Assembly (NCBI GenBank): GCA_942636505.2 | Contig: CALOGB020000126.1 | Location: 186,001 to 250,000, forward strand | Direction of reading: 5' to 3' | From: an uncultured bacterium | GTDB lineage: Bacteria; Pseudomonadota; Alphaproteobacteria; Sphingomonadales; Sphingomonadaceae | DNA length: 64,000 nt | Shown here: positions 44,196 through 53,238 of the stretch, one piece after another | Position numbering within the stretch: position 1 is the stretch's first letter | How the letters are laid out: each line of letters opens with the position of its first letter | The notes under the pieces: generated by a model | What the model was told of the DNA's origin: nothing | Databases searched by the model: none | The model's input: only the letters and a program-made list of their open reading frames with translations | Made by a program: the position numbers and the translations under genes

Positions 44196-45395
44196 TTACT
44201 TCCCGAACCCGGCCGGTGCAGGCGAGACCACCGTGGTCGTGCCGCCGCGGATTTCCTTCACCTCGAGCGCGCGCTCGGCGACGCTGTCCTTGCCGAAGCG
44301 GAAGGCGCCATCGATGCCGGCAAAGCCATCGCCGTCGCGCAGGCGATTGACCGGGAACGGCGTCCCCGGCTTCCAGTCCCGTGCGATGCGGACCGTCAAC
44401 AGGACCGAATCATAGCCGAGGCTAGACAGACGGTATGGCCCTGCCCCGAACCGAGCGCGATATTTGGCGGCATATTGACGGTACAGCGTGTCCGAAACGC
44501 TCGCATACCAGGCGCCGTTGAGCGCAGCCTTGGCGGCAATCGCGGTGTCCGAATTCCACAGTTCGGTGCCGAGGATACGCGTCGACGCGCCACTGCCGCG
44601 TTTGACCATTGCAGCCGCCGAAGCTGCGGTGGCGCCACCATCGGCGATCAGCACCGCATCATAGGGGGCTTTCGCCGCAAGCCGCGTGACCGCACCGGAA
44701 ACGCCCCCGGGACCGCGCGCGTAGGTCTGGAGCGAGACGACTTGGCCGCCCGCGCCTTCGACTGCGCGAAGGAACGCGGTGGACGCACGCTCGCCGTACA
44801 GGCCGTTGGGGACGAGGCCGGCGAAGTTGCTGACGCCGCGCTCCTTGGCGAAATCGACGACGCGCGCGATCGACTGGGTCGGGACATAGCCCATCAAATA
44901 CGCGCCATTGCCCGCCACGCCGAGATCGTTGGAGAAGCTCAGCACCGGAATGTTCGCGGCGCGCGCGATCGGTGCGACCGCGCGGACGTCGTCGGCGAGC
45001 AGCGGCCCGAGGATCAGCTGCGCGCCTTCGGCGATCGCACGCTGCGCGGCGGCGGCGGCACCGGTCGCGGTATCGTAGTTGGTGATCCGCACGCGCTGGT
45101 TCTGCGTGTCGAGCAGCGCCAGCATCGTCGCGTTGGCGATCGAGGTGCCGACACCGGCATTGCTACCCGACAGCGGCACGAGCAGCGCCACGCGGTTACG
45201 CTCGGCATCGCGCGGGATACCGGTCTCGACGCCGATGTCGGGGCGATCGACCGGGCGCGTGGTCGGGCGCTGCTGCGACGGCTCGACAGGACCGCGCGGG
45301 ACGATCGTCTGGCATGCGCCGAGCAAACATGCGGCCGTGAGGGTGGCCCAGCGTATGGATGCGCGTGGTTGCCGTATCGTCGTCGCGTCTGCCAT
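44196..45395 (-). CDS. Penicillin-binding protein activator, LpoA-like lipoprotein
   Basis: A 399-residue lipoprotein (lipobox LLGAC, Cys28) with a periplasmic-binding type I fold: VALLVPLSGSNAGVGTSIAN, then ILGPLLADDVRAVAPIARA, the LpoA/YraM C-domain pattern. LpoA tethers to the outer membrane and activates PBP1A. It lacks the N-terminal TPR domain of enterobacterial LpoA, as usual in alphaproteobacteria. ATG 45393-45395 has GGGGA five bases upstream; another ATG at 45407 overlaps rsmI. Position next to rsmI and yraN matches the enterobacterial order. Confidence 0.85.
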   Translation of the reverse strand: MADATTIRQPRASIRWATLTAACLLGACQTIVPRGPVEPSQQRPTTRPVDRPDIGVETGIPRDAERNRVALLVPLSGSNAGVGTSIANATMLALLDTQNQRVRITNYDTATGAAAAAQRAIAEGAQLILGPLLADDVRAVAPIARAANIPVLSFSNDLGVAGNGAYLMGYVPTQSIARVVDFAKERGVSNFAGLVPNGLYGERASTAFLRAVEGAGGQVVSLQTYARGPGGVSGAVTRLAAKAPYDAVLIADGGATAASAAAMVKRGSGASTRILGTELWNSDTAIAAKAALNGAWYASVSDTLYRQYAAKYRARFGAGPYRLSSLGYDSVLLTVRIARDWKPGTPFPVNRLRDGDGFAGIDGAFRFGKDSVAERALEVKEIRGGTTTVVSPAPAGFGK

Positions 45396-45405
45396 GACCG
45401 TCCCC

Positions 45406-46251
45406 ATGAACCCTGAAACTCTTCTCGATCCCGGCCTCTACATCGTCGCGACCCCGATCGGCAATCTTGGCGATCTGTCGCCGCGCGCCGCCGACATCCT
45501 CCGCCGCGCCGACGTGATCGCGGTCGAGGACAGCCGCGTCACCGCCGGTCTGCTCCGCCATATCGGCACGAAGACGCCGATGGTGCCGTATCATGACCAC
45601 AGCGCGGAAGGCGTGCGCCCGGCGCTGATCGCGCGGATGGCGACGCAGGCGGTGGCGCTGGTATCGGATGCGGGGACGCCGCTGATCTCCGATCCGGGGT
45701 TCAAGCTGGTGCGTGATGCACGCGCGGCGGGGCATCTGGTGGTGACGATCCCGGGGCCGTGCGCGGCCGTGGCGGCGCTGACGCTGGCGGGGCTGCCGAC
45801 CGACCGCTTCCTGTTCGTGGGGTTCCTGCCGTCCAAGATGCACGCGCGAGCGGAGGCTATCGCGGAGGTGGCCACCATTCGAGCGACTCTGGTGATGTAT
45901 GAGTCGGGGCCGCGGCTCGGCGCGTGTCTGGCGGCGCTGCTCGAAGGGCTCGGCGACCGCGAGGCGGCGGTGACGCGCGAGATCAGCAAGAAGTTCGAGG
46001 AGGCCGTGACGGGGACCCTTTCCACGCTGGCCGAACGCTATGCGGATGCGCCGCCGCGGGGGGAGATCGTGATCGTCGTCGCACCGCCGGGCGAGGCACC
46101 GCCGGCGAGTGCTGAGGACGGTGACGCGGCGCTGATCGAAGCACTCACCCGCCTGTCCACCGGTCAGGCTGCGAGCGAGGTGGCTAAGAAGCTCGGCCTC
46201 GACCGCAAGGCGCTGTATGCGCGGGCGCTGGAATTGAAGCCGAAGGCCTGA
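45406..46251 (+). CDS. rsmI: 16S rRNA 2'-O-ribose methyltransferase RsmI
   Basis: Methylates the ribose of C1402 in 16S rRNA. 281 residues of the tetrapyrrole methylase family: YIVATPIGNLGDLSPRAADI, AVEDSRVTAGLLRH, ALVSDAGTPLISDPGFKLV and TIPGPCAAVAALTLAGLPTD. ATG 45406 (another at 45394). Head-to-head with the LpoA-like gene so that the 5' ends overlap. There is no clear Shine-Dalgarno sequence. Confidence 0.94.
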   Translation: MNPETLLDPGLYIVATPIGNLGDLSPRAADILRRADVIAVEDSRVTAGLLRHIGTKTPMVPYHDHSAEGVRPALIARMATQAVALVSDAGTPLISDPGFKLVRDARAAGHLVVTIPGPCAAVAALTLAGLPTDRFLFVGFLPSKMHARAEAIAEVATIRATLVMYESGPRLGACLAALLEGLGDREAAVTREISKKFEEAVTGTLSTLAERYADAPPRGEIVIVVAPPGEAPPASAEDGDAALIEALTRLSTGQAASEVAKKLGLDRKALYARALELKPKA

Positions 46252-46252
46252 T

Positions 46253-46346
46253 CTCCCCTCCCGCTTGCGGGAGGGGTCGGGGGAGGGCATGCCATGGACG
46301 TGCCGCCCCCGCCCTCCCCTAGCCCCTCCCGCAAGCGGAAGGGGAA
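46253..46346. repeat. Two-armed palindromic element, family A variant, overlapping yraN start
   Basis: ctcccctcccgcttgcggga at the left; tcccctagcccctcccgcaa at the right, ending gcggaaggggaa. The left arm supplies GGAGG; the centre supplies ATG 46294 of yraN, and the right half encodes its first residues. It starts at the end of rsmI. Confidence 0.85.
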
Positions 46347-46701
46347 CACGCAGGACCGACAGGTTGCGGAAGCCTCCGGGCGTCGCGGCGAGCGCTTGGC
46401 GGGGTGGTGGTTGCGGTTGAAGGGCTGGAGCATCCTCGATCGCCGGGTGAGGACTCCCGCGGGCGAGGTCGACCTCGTCGCTCGGAAAGGCAATCTGATC
46501 GCCTTCGTCGAAGTAAAAACCCGCGCGACCGCTGCCGAACTCGACTTCGCGATCGACGAGCGCCGCCTCGCCCGCGTTGCTGCCGCGGCGGAATACCTGA
46601 TGCCGCGCTATGCCGGACCCGGCGACGATATCCGCGTCGACGTCATCCTGCTGGCCCCCGGCACGCGCCCGCGCCATATCGAGAATGCCTGGATCGGGTG
46701 A
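46294..46701 (+). CDS. yraN: YraN family nuclease-fold protein (UPF0102)
   Basis: A 135-residue protein of the YraN family, which has a restriction-endonuclease-like fold: GRRGERLAGWWLRLKGWSIL, then GEVDLVARKGNLIAFVEVKT with the Asp, Glu and Lys residues. Function is unknown. The conserved core begins about residue 28; the only starts upstream of it (ATG 46294, GTG 46300) lie inside the repeat 46253-46346, so residues 1-17 (MDVPPPPSPSPSRKRKG) are repeat-encoded. Follows rsmI; in enterobacteria yraN follows lpoA. Confidence 0.9.
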   Translation: MDVPPPPSPSPSRKRKGNTQDRQVAEASGRRGERLAGWWLRLKGWSILDRRVRTPAGEVDLVARKGNLIAFVEVKTRATAAELDFAIDERRLARVAAAAEYLMPRYAGPGDDIRVDVILLAPGTRPRHIENAWIG

Positions 46702-46765
46702 CGCCGCCCGGTGACTTCGCGCCCGCCCGCGCCTACATGCGCTCGACCGAACAGAAGGAAGACGC

Positions 46766-47719
46766 ATGAGCCTCACCGTCGCCGTCCAGATGGACCCGCT
46801 CGACAGCATCAACATCGCCGGCGATTCGACCTTCGCGCTGATGTTGTCCGCGCAGGATCGTGGCCATACGCTCTTCCACTATTCCGCCGAGGACCTGAAC
46901 TATCGCGATGGCCGAGTCTGGGCGAAGGCGCATCCGGTCACCGTGCAGCGCGTCGTCGGCGATCACTTCAGCGTCGGCGAGCCGGTGAACCTCGATCTCG
47001 GCGACGAGGCCGACGTCGTGCTCATGCGGCAGGATCCGCCGTTCGACCTCGGCTACATCACCGCGACGCATCTGCTCGAGCGCATCGCCGACAAGACGCT
47101 CGTCGTGAACGACCCGGCTCAGGTGCGGAACGCGCCCGAGAAGGTGTTCGTGCTCGATTACCCGCAGTTCATGCCGCCGACGCTCGTTACGCGCTCGCTC
47201 AACGAGGCACGCAAATTCCTCGCCGAGCACGGCGCGATCGTCATCAAGCCGCTGCACGGCAACGGGGGCAAGGCGATCTTCAAGGTCGAGTCGGACGGCG
47301 CGAACTTATCGGCGCTGATGGAGGTCTTCAACATGACCTGGCGCGAGCCGCACATGGTCCAGGCGTTCCTCCCTGACGTGGCGAAGGGCGACAAGCGCAT
47401 CGTGCTGATCGACGGCGAGGTCGCGGGCGCGATCAACCGCCTGCCGGGCGAAGGCGAGATCCGTTCGAACCTCGCGGTCGGCGGCTCGGCGGAGAAGTCG
47501 GAACTGACCGACAAGGAGCGCGAGATCTGCGCGGTACTCGGGCCGGAGCTGAAGAAGCGCGGGCTGTTGTTCGTCGGGATCGACGTGATCGGCGGCACGT
47601 GGCTGACCGAGATCAACGTCACGTCGCCGACGGGGATCGTCGCGATCTCGAACTTCGATGGAACGGACTTGGCCGGCATGATCTGGGATGCAATCGAGGC
47701 GAAGGTCGCGGCGCGGTAA
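46766..47719 (+). CDS. gshB: Glutathione synthase
   Basis: ATP-grasp enzyme that adds glycine to gamma-glutamylcysteine. 317 residues: VAVQMDPLDSINIAGDSTFA at the N-terminus (family signature), VIKPLHGNGGKAIFKVE (ATP-grasp), GDKRIVLIDGEVAGAINRLP and EINVTSPTGIVAI. ATG 46766. No gshA is in the window. Confidence 0.96.
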   Translation: MSLTVAVQMDPLDSINIAGDSTFALMLSAQDRGHTLFHYSAEDLNYRDGRVWAKAHPVTVQRVVGDHFSVGEPVNLDLGDEADVVLMRQDPPFDLGYITATHLLERIADKTLVVNDPAQVRNAPEKVFVLDYPQFMPPTLVTRSLNEARKFLAEHGAIVIKPLHGNGGKAIFKVESDGANLSALMEVFNMTWREPHMVQAFLPDVAKGDKRIVLIDGEVAGAINRLPGEGEIRSNLAVGGSAEKSELTDKEREICAVLGPELKKRGLLFVGIDVIGGTWLTEINVTSPTGIVAISNFDGTDLAGMIWDAIEAKVAAR

Positions 47720-47767
47720 CCGTCCGAATCTTTCGGCACTTACCCACTTGAAACAGGGGAAGCTTGT

Positions 47768-47817
47768 TTCCCCGCGAAGGCGGGGACCCAGACTGGGCTC
47801 CCGCCTTCGCGGGAGAA
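47768..47817. repeat. Two-armed palindromic element, family D
   Basis: ttccccgcgaaggcggggac then ccagactgggctcccgcc and ttcgcgggagaa. It is upstream of dedA; the open frame through it would give a spurious N-terminal extension of DedA. Confidence 0.85.
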
Positions 47818-47916
47818 CAAGGAAATGCAGACCGTCAATCGAATATCGTCGATGATCGATCATGTGGAACGGTGGATGCCGGAACCCATTCGGCGTCCCG
47901 GCAGTATCTCATACCC

Positions 47917-48516
47917 ATGACCGAATTCATCCTCGATCTCATCGCCTGGGGCGGATATTTCGGTATCTTCCTGTTGATGGCGCTCGAGAATATCGTGCCG
48001 CCGGTGCCGTCCGAAGTCATCATGGGACTCGGCGGCATGGCTGTCGCGCGCGGCGACATGAGCGTCGTTCCACTGATCGCCTGGGGCACCGCCGGCTCGG
48101 TCGTCGGCAATTACTTTTGGTATTATATCGGCCGCAACATCGGCTACGAACGCTTCCGCCCCTTCATCGAGCGCAACGGGCGCTGGCTGACGATGGAATG
48201 GTCCGACGTCGAGAAGATCCACCGCTTCTTCATGAAGCGCGGCGGCTGGGTGATCTTCGTGTTCCGGTTCATGCCGACCTTCCGAACCGTCATCTCGCTG
48301 CCCGCGGGGATGACGCGCATGCCGATCTGGCAGTTCGTGATCTGGACCGCGGCGGGCAGCGCGATCTGGAATACCGTGCTCACCTATGCGGGCATCCTTC
48401 TGGGCTCGCACTTCGAGGAACTCGATCGCTATGTCGGGCCAGTCGCAGTGGCGACGTTCGTGGTCATCATCATCGGCTATGGCTGGCGCGTGTTGACCTG
48501 GAAACCGAAGGGCTAG
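47917..48516 (+). CDS. DedA family membrane protein
   Basis: A 199-residue inner-membrane protein of the DedA/VTT (SNARE-associated) family, which includes undecaprenyl-phosphate and lipid flippases. ENIVPPVPSEVIMGLGGMAV, FFMKRGGWVIFVFRFMPTFR and AGMTRMPIWQFVIWT are conserved blocks with proton-linked acidic and basic residues. About four to five membrane segments. ATG 47917; convergent with xerC, whose stop overlaps its 3' end (48513-48516). Confidence 0.9.
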   Translation: MTEFILDLIAWGGYFGIFLLMALENIVPPVPSEVIMGLGGMAVARGDMSVVPLIAWGTAGSVVGNYFWYYIGRNIGYERFRPFIERNGRWLTMEWSDVEKIHRFFMKRGGWVIFVFRFMPTFRTVISLPAGMTRMPIWQFVIWTAAGSAIWNTVLTYAGILLGSHFEELDRYVGPVAVATFVVIIIGYGWRVLTWKPKG

Positions 48517-49433
48517 ACGCCGCCATGCGGGTGGGCGTTGCGATATACATCCATCAAATGCGCCGCATCGACCTGCGTATAGACCTGCGTCGAACTCAGG
48601 CTCGCATGGCCGAGCAACTCCTGAAGCGCGCGCAGATCCGCCCCCCGCCCCAGCAGATGCGTCGCGAAACTATGGCGCAGCGCATGCGGCGTCGTCCGAT
48701 CGCCCAGCCCCAACCGTGCTCGCGCCGACTGCACCGCGCGGCGGATCATGACTGGCGACAACGCCCCGCCCTTCGCCCCACGGAACAACGGTTCGCCGCG
48801 CGTAACCGGCCACGGCGTCTGCGCGACATATGCTTCGATTGCCGTACGCACCTGCGGCAACAAGGGCACCACGCGCGTCTTGGCGCGCTTGCCCGTCACC
48901 CGGATCGTCTCGCCGAGCGGCAGGATATCGCCCCGCAACGTCAACGCCTCGCCGATCCGCAACCCCGCGCCATACAGCAGCAGCAACACCGCCCAGTCGC
49001 GCGCGCCGATCCACGGCTCGGCGGCATCGTCGGCCACCTCCTCAGCCAGCGCGACCGCTTCGGCCGGCGAGATCGGTCGCGGCACGCCCGCCTTCACGCG
49101 CGGCCCCCGCATCCGCGGCTGCTCCGCACCTTCGTTCGCCCAGGCGAGAAACCCGCGCACCGCGGACAATTCCCGCGCCGCCGACGCGTTACCCAACCCG
49201 GCTTCTCGGCGTTGCGCCAGATACGCTCGCAGGTCTGTCGCGGTTACTCGTGCGAGCGCCCCGCGCGTGATCCGCTCCCCCCAATGTCCGACCAGGAACG
49301 CCGTCAGCCGTTCGGCCGACGCCCGATAAGCCCGGATCGTGTGGACCGATCGCCGACGATCACGCCCGAGATGCTCCGCCCAGAGCATCGACGGCGGCAG
49401 AATTTCCAGCGTCTGGTCTTTATCGGTGGGCAT
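48513..49433 (-). CDS. xerC: Tyrosine recombinase XerC
   Basis: Site-specific recombinase that resolves chromosome dimers at dif with XerD. 306 residues: N-terminal SAM-like DNA-binding domain and a catalytic domain with R159 in GAGLRIGEAL, a Lys at 182 or 185, H250-x-x-R253 in HALRHSFATH, H276 in LGHASLSS and nucleophile Y285 in TQVYTQVD. The order XerC versus XerD is not certain from one copy; RIGEA fits XerC. Divergent from the GGDEF gene; its 3' end overlaps dedA by four bases. Confidence 0.9.
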   Translation of the reverse strand: MPTDKDQTLEILPPSMLWAEHLGRDRRRSVHTIRAYRASAERLTAFLVGHWGERITRGALARVTATDLRAYLAQRREAGLGNASAARELSAVRGFLAWANEGAEQPRMRGPRVKAGVPRPISPAEAVALAEEVADDAAEPWIGARDWAVLLLLYGAGLRIGEALTLRGDILPLGETIRVTGKRAKTRVVPLLPQVRTAIEAYVAQTPWPVTRGEPLFRGAKGGALSPVMIRRAVQSARARLGLGDRTTPHALRHSFATHLLGRGADLRALQELLGHASLSSTQVYTQVDAAHLMDVYRNAHPHGGV

Positions 49434-49495
49434 GTGTGGACAGTAACGCCCCGAACAGGCAAAGAAAATTAACCCAGCCGCTATATTCGAGTTTC

Positions 49496-50953
49496 ATGTC
49501 GCCTGTCGATCTCATCACAGACAACTTTTCAGACGAAGCACGGCGCGTGGCTGCGCTTCAGGCCTTGGCGTTGCTCGATAGCGAACCCGAGCGTGAATTC
49601 GATGCATTGGTCGCGTTGGCCGCAGAAATGCTGGGTTGCCCTAACGCCTTGCTAACACTCGTCGACAGCAATCGGCTCTGGATCAAGGCTGCGAGCGACG
49701 GCGAACGCGGTGAGATCTCCCGCGAAATCGGCATGTGCAATTACACGATCCTCGGCAAAGAACCGATGGTCATCGAAGACGTGTCGAGCGATTTACGATT
49801 CGTGGCCAATCCCTGGACGCAACCGCCTGACGGTATTCGGTTTTACGCGGGCGCGCCGGTCAATGCGCGCGACGCGAGCGGTGAATATTATGCGATCGGC
49901 TCGATCTGCGTCGTCGATACTGTACCGCGTTCGCTGAACGACGCCGGGCGCAAGGCGCTGACCCATCTCGCGACCTTGGCCGAGGCGATGATCGCCGCGC
50001 GGTCCGCTGCACGCGAGGCCATCGCGATTGCCACGACCGCGGATCGCCAGGCGGCTGCGTTGGCCCGTCAGGACCGCGTCTTCCGACAGGCGGAACGGAT
50101 GGCGGCGATCGGATCGTGGCGCGTGTCGCTGGCCGACGACAAGCTGCAATGGTCCGACGGGGTCTACCACATCCACGGCCTGCCGATCGGCGACCTGCCC
50201 GAGATGCCGGTGGCGATGGAATTCTATCCGCCGCATGCCCGCGACGAGATGAACGCATCGCTTCGGCGGACGATCGAAACCGGTGCCCCGTTCGATATCG
50301 AAGTCGATTTCAAGAACGCGCAGGGTGAACAGCGCCGTGTCCGCGTGCTGGGCGAGTGCGAGACCGTCGACGGCCAGACCATAGCGTTGGTCGGCGTCTT
50401 CCAAGACGTAACGGAACGCCACGCGCTCGAGGTCAATTTGCGGCGCTCGGCGAATACCGATTCACTGACCGGCATCGCCAATCGGGCGGCGTTCGATCGT
50501 ACGCTCGATGCAGCAATGACGCGGTCGCATGCCGACGGCACGCCGTTGTTGCTCGCGCTGGTCGATCTCGACGGGTTCAAGGCGATCAACGACACCCTCG
50601 GCCATACCGCGGGCGACGACGTGTTGCGCGGCGTCGGCCGGATCCTGAAAGCTCCCTGGCTCAAGAACAGCTTTGCCGCCCGCGTCGGTGGTGACGAATT
50701 CGCGATCCTGATCGAGGACCCCGGCATGGCCGCGAACCCCGGCTATATCTCTGCCCGGCTGGAGGAAGCGTTGCGCTTTCCGATCGCACTGAATGGCCTC
50801 GCGATGGTCAGCGCTGGCACGGTCGGTATCACCGCACTCGACCGCGACTGCCTTTCGGTGCGCGATTTCATCCACCGCGCCGATACGATCCTGTACCAGG
50901 CGAAGCGCGCGCGTGTCGGCGAACGACGCCGTCCGAACCGCGACGCCGCGTAA
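49496..50953 (+). CDS. GAF-PAS-GGDEF diguanylate cyclase
   Basis: A ~485-residue soluble signalling enzyme that would make cyclic di-GMP. Residues ~25-170 resemble a GAF domain (MLGCPNALLTLVDSNRLWIK), ~200-305 a PAS domain (WSDGVYHIHGLPIG), and ~320-485 a GGDEF domain with the active GGDEF at 398-402. The inhibitory I-site RxxD is absent (the positions hold Leu-Lys-Asn-Ser), so product feedback may be missing. ATG 49496 has only a weak GAG upstream; a GTG at 49436 would extend it. Confidence 0.88.
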   Translation: MSPVDLITDNFSDEARRVAALQALALLDSEPEREFDALVALAAEMLGCPNALLTLVDSNRLWIKAASDGERGEISREIGMCNYTILGKEPMVIEDVSSDLRFVANPWTQPPDGIRFYAGAPVNARDASGEYYAIGSICVVDTVPRSLNDAGRKALTHLATLAEAMIAARSAAREAIAIATTADRQAAALARQDRVFRQAERMAAIGSWRVSLADDKLQWSDGVYHIHGLPIGDLPEMPVAMEFYPPHARDEMNASLRRTIETGAPFDIEVDFKNAQGEQRRVRVLGECETVDGQTIALVGVFQDVTERHALEVNLRRSANTDSLTGIANRAAFDRTLDAAMTRSHADGTPLLLALVDLDGFKAINDTLGHTAGDDVLRGVGRILKAPWLKNSFAARVGGDEFAILIEDPGMAANPGYISARLEEALRFPIALNGLAMVSAGTVGITALDRDCLSVRDFIHRADTILYQAKRARVGERRRPNRDAA

Positions 50954-51019
50954 GGCTGCATCGACCAACCCGACGTAAGCGGTTCACGCGGAGTCGATCT
51001 GTCCCCATATACGAACACG

Positions 51020-53191
51020 ATGTCGTCCCGTGCCCGTGTCCTGATCCTCAACGCCGCCCTCGGGCCGCTCGACTACCGCGTGCCCGCCGGCATGGAGGTC
51101 GGACCGGGCTCAATCGTGGTCGCCCCCCTCGGACCGCGGCAGTTGCTAGGTGTGGTGTGGGAAGCCGAACGGATGCCGTCCGATGCGGAGGTCGGCGACA
51201 ACCGGTTGCGCAACCTGCTCGCGGTCGCCGACGTGCCGCCGCTGGGGGCGCCGTTGCGGCGGCTGGTCGAGTGGACCGCGGATTATTACCTCGCGCCGGC
51301 TGCGTCGGTGTTGCGGATGACGCTCGCTTCGACCTCCGCGCTGGAGGGCGCGCGGACCGCCGTCGAGTATCGTTCGACCGGAGTCGTGCCGCCCCGCCTG
51401 ACACCACAGCGTGAGCAGGCGCTTGAGCGGATCGGTGATCGCCAGGGCCTGATCCGCGAACTGGCGACGATCGCCGAAGTGAGCGACGCGGTGATCCGCG
51501 GGCTGGTGAAGGTCGGCGCGATCGAGGCGGTCGAGGTGAGTATCGACAACCCCTACCCCCTCCCCGATCCGCAGCATCATGAGCCGACGCTCTCAGAAGA
51601 CCAGCGCGCGGCAGCCGATGTCCTGGTCGCTGGCGTGGCGGAGCATGCGTTCCACCCGACGCTGCTCGACGGCGTCACCGGGTCAGGCAAGACCGAGGTG
51701 TATTTCGAGGCGGTGGCCCAGGCTATCCGCGATCGGCGCCAGACCCTCGTCCTGCTCCCCGAGATCGCGCTGACCGAGCCGTTCCTCAAGCGCTTCCACG
51801 ACCGGTTCGGCTGTGAGCCGATCGCGTGGCATTCGGGATTGCGCTCGACCCAGCGCCGGCGCGCGTGGCGCGCGATCGCGAGCGGCGAGGCGCTGGTCAC
51901 GGTCGGCGCGCGGTCGGCGCTGTTCCTGCCCTACCGCGACCTCGGGCTGATAGTGGTCGACGAGGCGCACGAAACCAGCTTCAAGCAGGAAGAGGGCGTG
52001 CATTATCATGCGCGCGACGTGGCGGTGATGCGCGGCAAGTTCGAGGGGTGCCCGGTCATCCTCGCCTCCGCGACGCCCGCTATCGAGACACGTCAACAGG
52101 TCGCGACCGGGCGCTACGCCGAACTGAAGCTGCCCGGCCGGTTCGGTGCGGCGGAGATGCCTACGATCGAGCCGATCGACCTGATCAAGGAACCGCCCGA
52201 ACGCGGCCGCTGGCTGGCCCCGCGACTGGTGAAGGCGATGCAGGAGACGCTTGAACGGCGCGAGCAATCGCTGCTGTTCCTCAACCGGCGGGGCTATGCG
52301 CCGCTGACCTTGTGTCGGACATGCGGGCACCGGTTCCAATGTCCAAACTGCACCGCCTGGATGGTCGAGCACCGCCTGACGCGCCGCCTGGCGTGCCACC
52401 ATTGCGGGCATGCCGAGCCGACGCCGCGGGTGTGTCCCGAGTGCAAGGGCGAGGACACGCTGGTCGCCTGCGGGCCCGGCGTCGAACGAATCGCCGACGA
52501 GGTAACGGCGTTGTTCCCCGAGGCGAAGACGGCCGTCGTCACGTCCGACACGATCTGGTCGCCCGCCAAGGCGGCGGAGTTCGTCGGGCGGATGGAAGCC
52601 GGCGATATCGACATCGTCGTCGGCACGCAGTTGGTGACCAAGGGCTATCACTTTCCGAACCTCACCCTGGTCGGCGTGGTCGATGCAGACTTGGGGCTAG
52701 ACGGCGGCGATCTGCGGGCTGCGGAGCGCACGTTCCAGCAGATCCGGCAGGTGTCGGGGCGCGCCGGGCGTGGCGAAAAGCCGGGGCACGTGTTCATCCA
52801 GACGCATAGTCCAGGGGCACAGGTGATGCAGGCGCTCATCACCGGCGATGCCGACGCGTTCTACGCCGCGGAAACGGACGCAAGGAAGGACGCAGGCGCG
52901 CCGCCGTTCGGGCGCTATGCCGCGATCGTGGTGTCGTCGGAGGACCAGTCCTGCGCGCACGAGACGGCCAAGCTCGTCGGCCGCAGTGCGCCGGAAGTCG
53001 ACGGCATGCAGGTCTACGGCCCCGCCCCCGCCCCGCTGGCGATGCTGCGCGGCCGGCATCGCTACCGACTGCTCGTCCATGCGCGGCGCGCGCTGGACGT
53101 GCAGGACGTCATACGGGATTGGCTGGGGAAGCTGGAATGGCCTTCCAAGGCGCGGGTGACGGTGGACGTCGACCCGTATAATTTCCTCTGA
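51020..53191 (+). CDS. priA: Primosomal replication restart helicase PriA
   Basis: 3'-to-5' helicase that restarts stalled replication forks. 723 residues: N-terminal DNA-binding domain (VLILNAALGPLDYRVPAGME), Walker A DGVTGSGKTEV (about 217-227), DEAH near 314-317, the zinc-binding cysteines CRTCGHRFQCPNC and CHHCGHAEPTPRVCPEC, and helicase motifs VSGRAGRGEKPG. ATG 51020. Confidence 0.97.
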   Translation: MSSRARVLILNAALGPLDYRVPAGMEVGPGSIVVAPLGPRQLLGVVWEAERMPSDAEVGDNRLRNLLAVADVPPLGAPLRRLVEWTADYYLAPAASVLRMTLASTSALEGARTAVEYRSTGVVPPRLTPQREQALERIGDRQGLIRELATIAEVSDAVIRGLVKVGAIEAVEVSIDNPYPLPDPQHHEPTLSEDQRAAADVLVAGVAEHAFHPTLLDGVTGSGKTEVYFEAVAQAIRDRRQTLVLLPEIALTEPFLKRFHDRFGCEPIAWHSGLRSTQRRRAWRAIASGEALVTVGARSALFLPYRDLGLIVVDEAHETSFKQEEGVHYHARDVAVMRGKFEGCPVILASATPAIETRQQVATGRYAELKLPGRFGAAEMPTIEPIDLIKEPPERGRWLAPRLVKAMQETLERREQSLLFLNRRGYAPLTLCRTCGHRFQCPNCTAWMVEHRLTRRLACHHCGHAEPTPRVCPECKGEDTLVACGPGVERIADEVTALFPEAKTAVVTSDTIWSPAKAAEFVGRMEAGDIDIVVGTQLVTKGYHFPNLTLVGVVDADLGLDGGDLRAAERTFQQIRQVSGRAGRGEKPGHVFIQTHSPGAQVMQALITGDADAFYAAETDARKDAGAPPFGRYAAIVVSSEDQSCAHETAKLVGRSAPEVDGMQVYGPAPAPLAMLRGRHRYRLLVHARRALDVQDVIRDWLGKLEWPSKARVTVDVDPYNFL

Positions 53192-53238
53192 TCGTGCGGG
53201 CAACGCGGCCTTAACGCTCCGCCCGGTATGCGTGCCCG

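Noticed and set aside
47764..47916. Extended N-terminus for DedA
   Set aside because: The extra residues (FPREGGDPDWAPAFAGE type) are the translation of a family D repeat; the DedA start at 47917 fits the family.
48513..49433. xerC as an integrase of a genomic island
   Set aside because: Its neighbours are housekeeping genes, no att repeats or cargo genes are seen, and the motifs and length fit the chromosomal Xer type.
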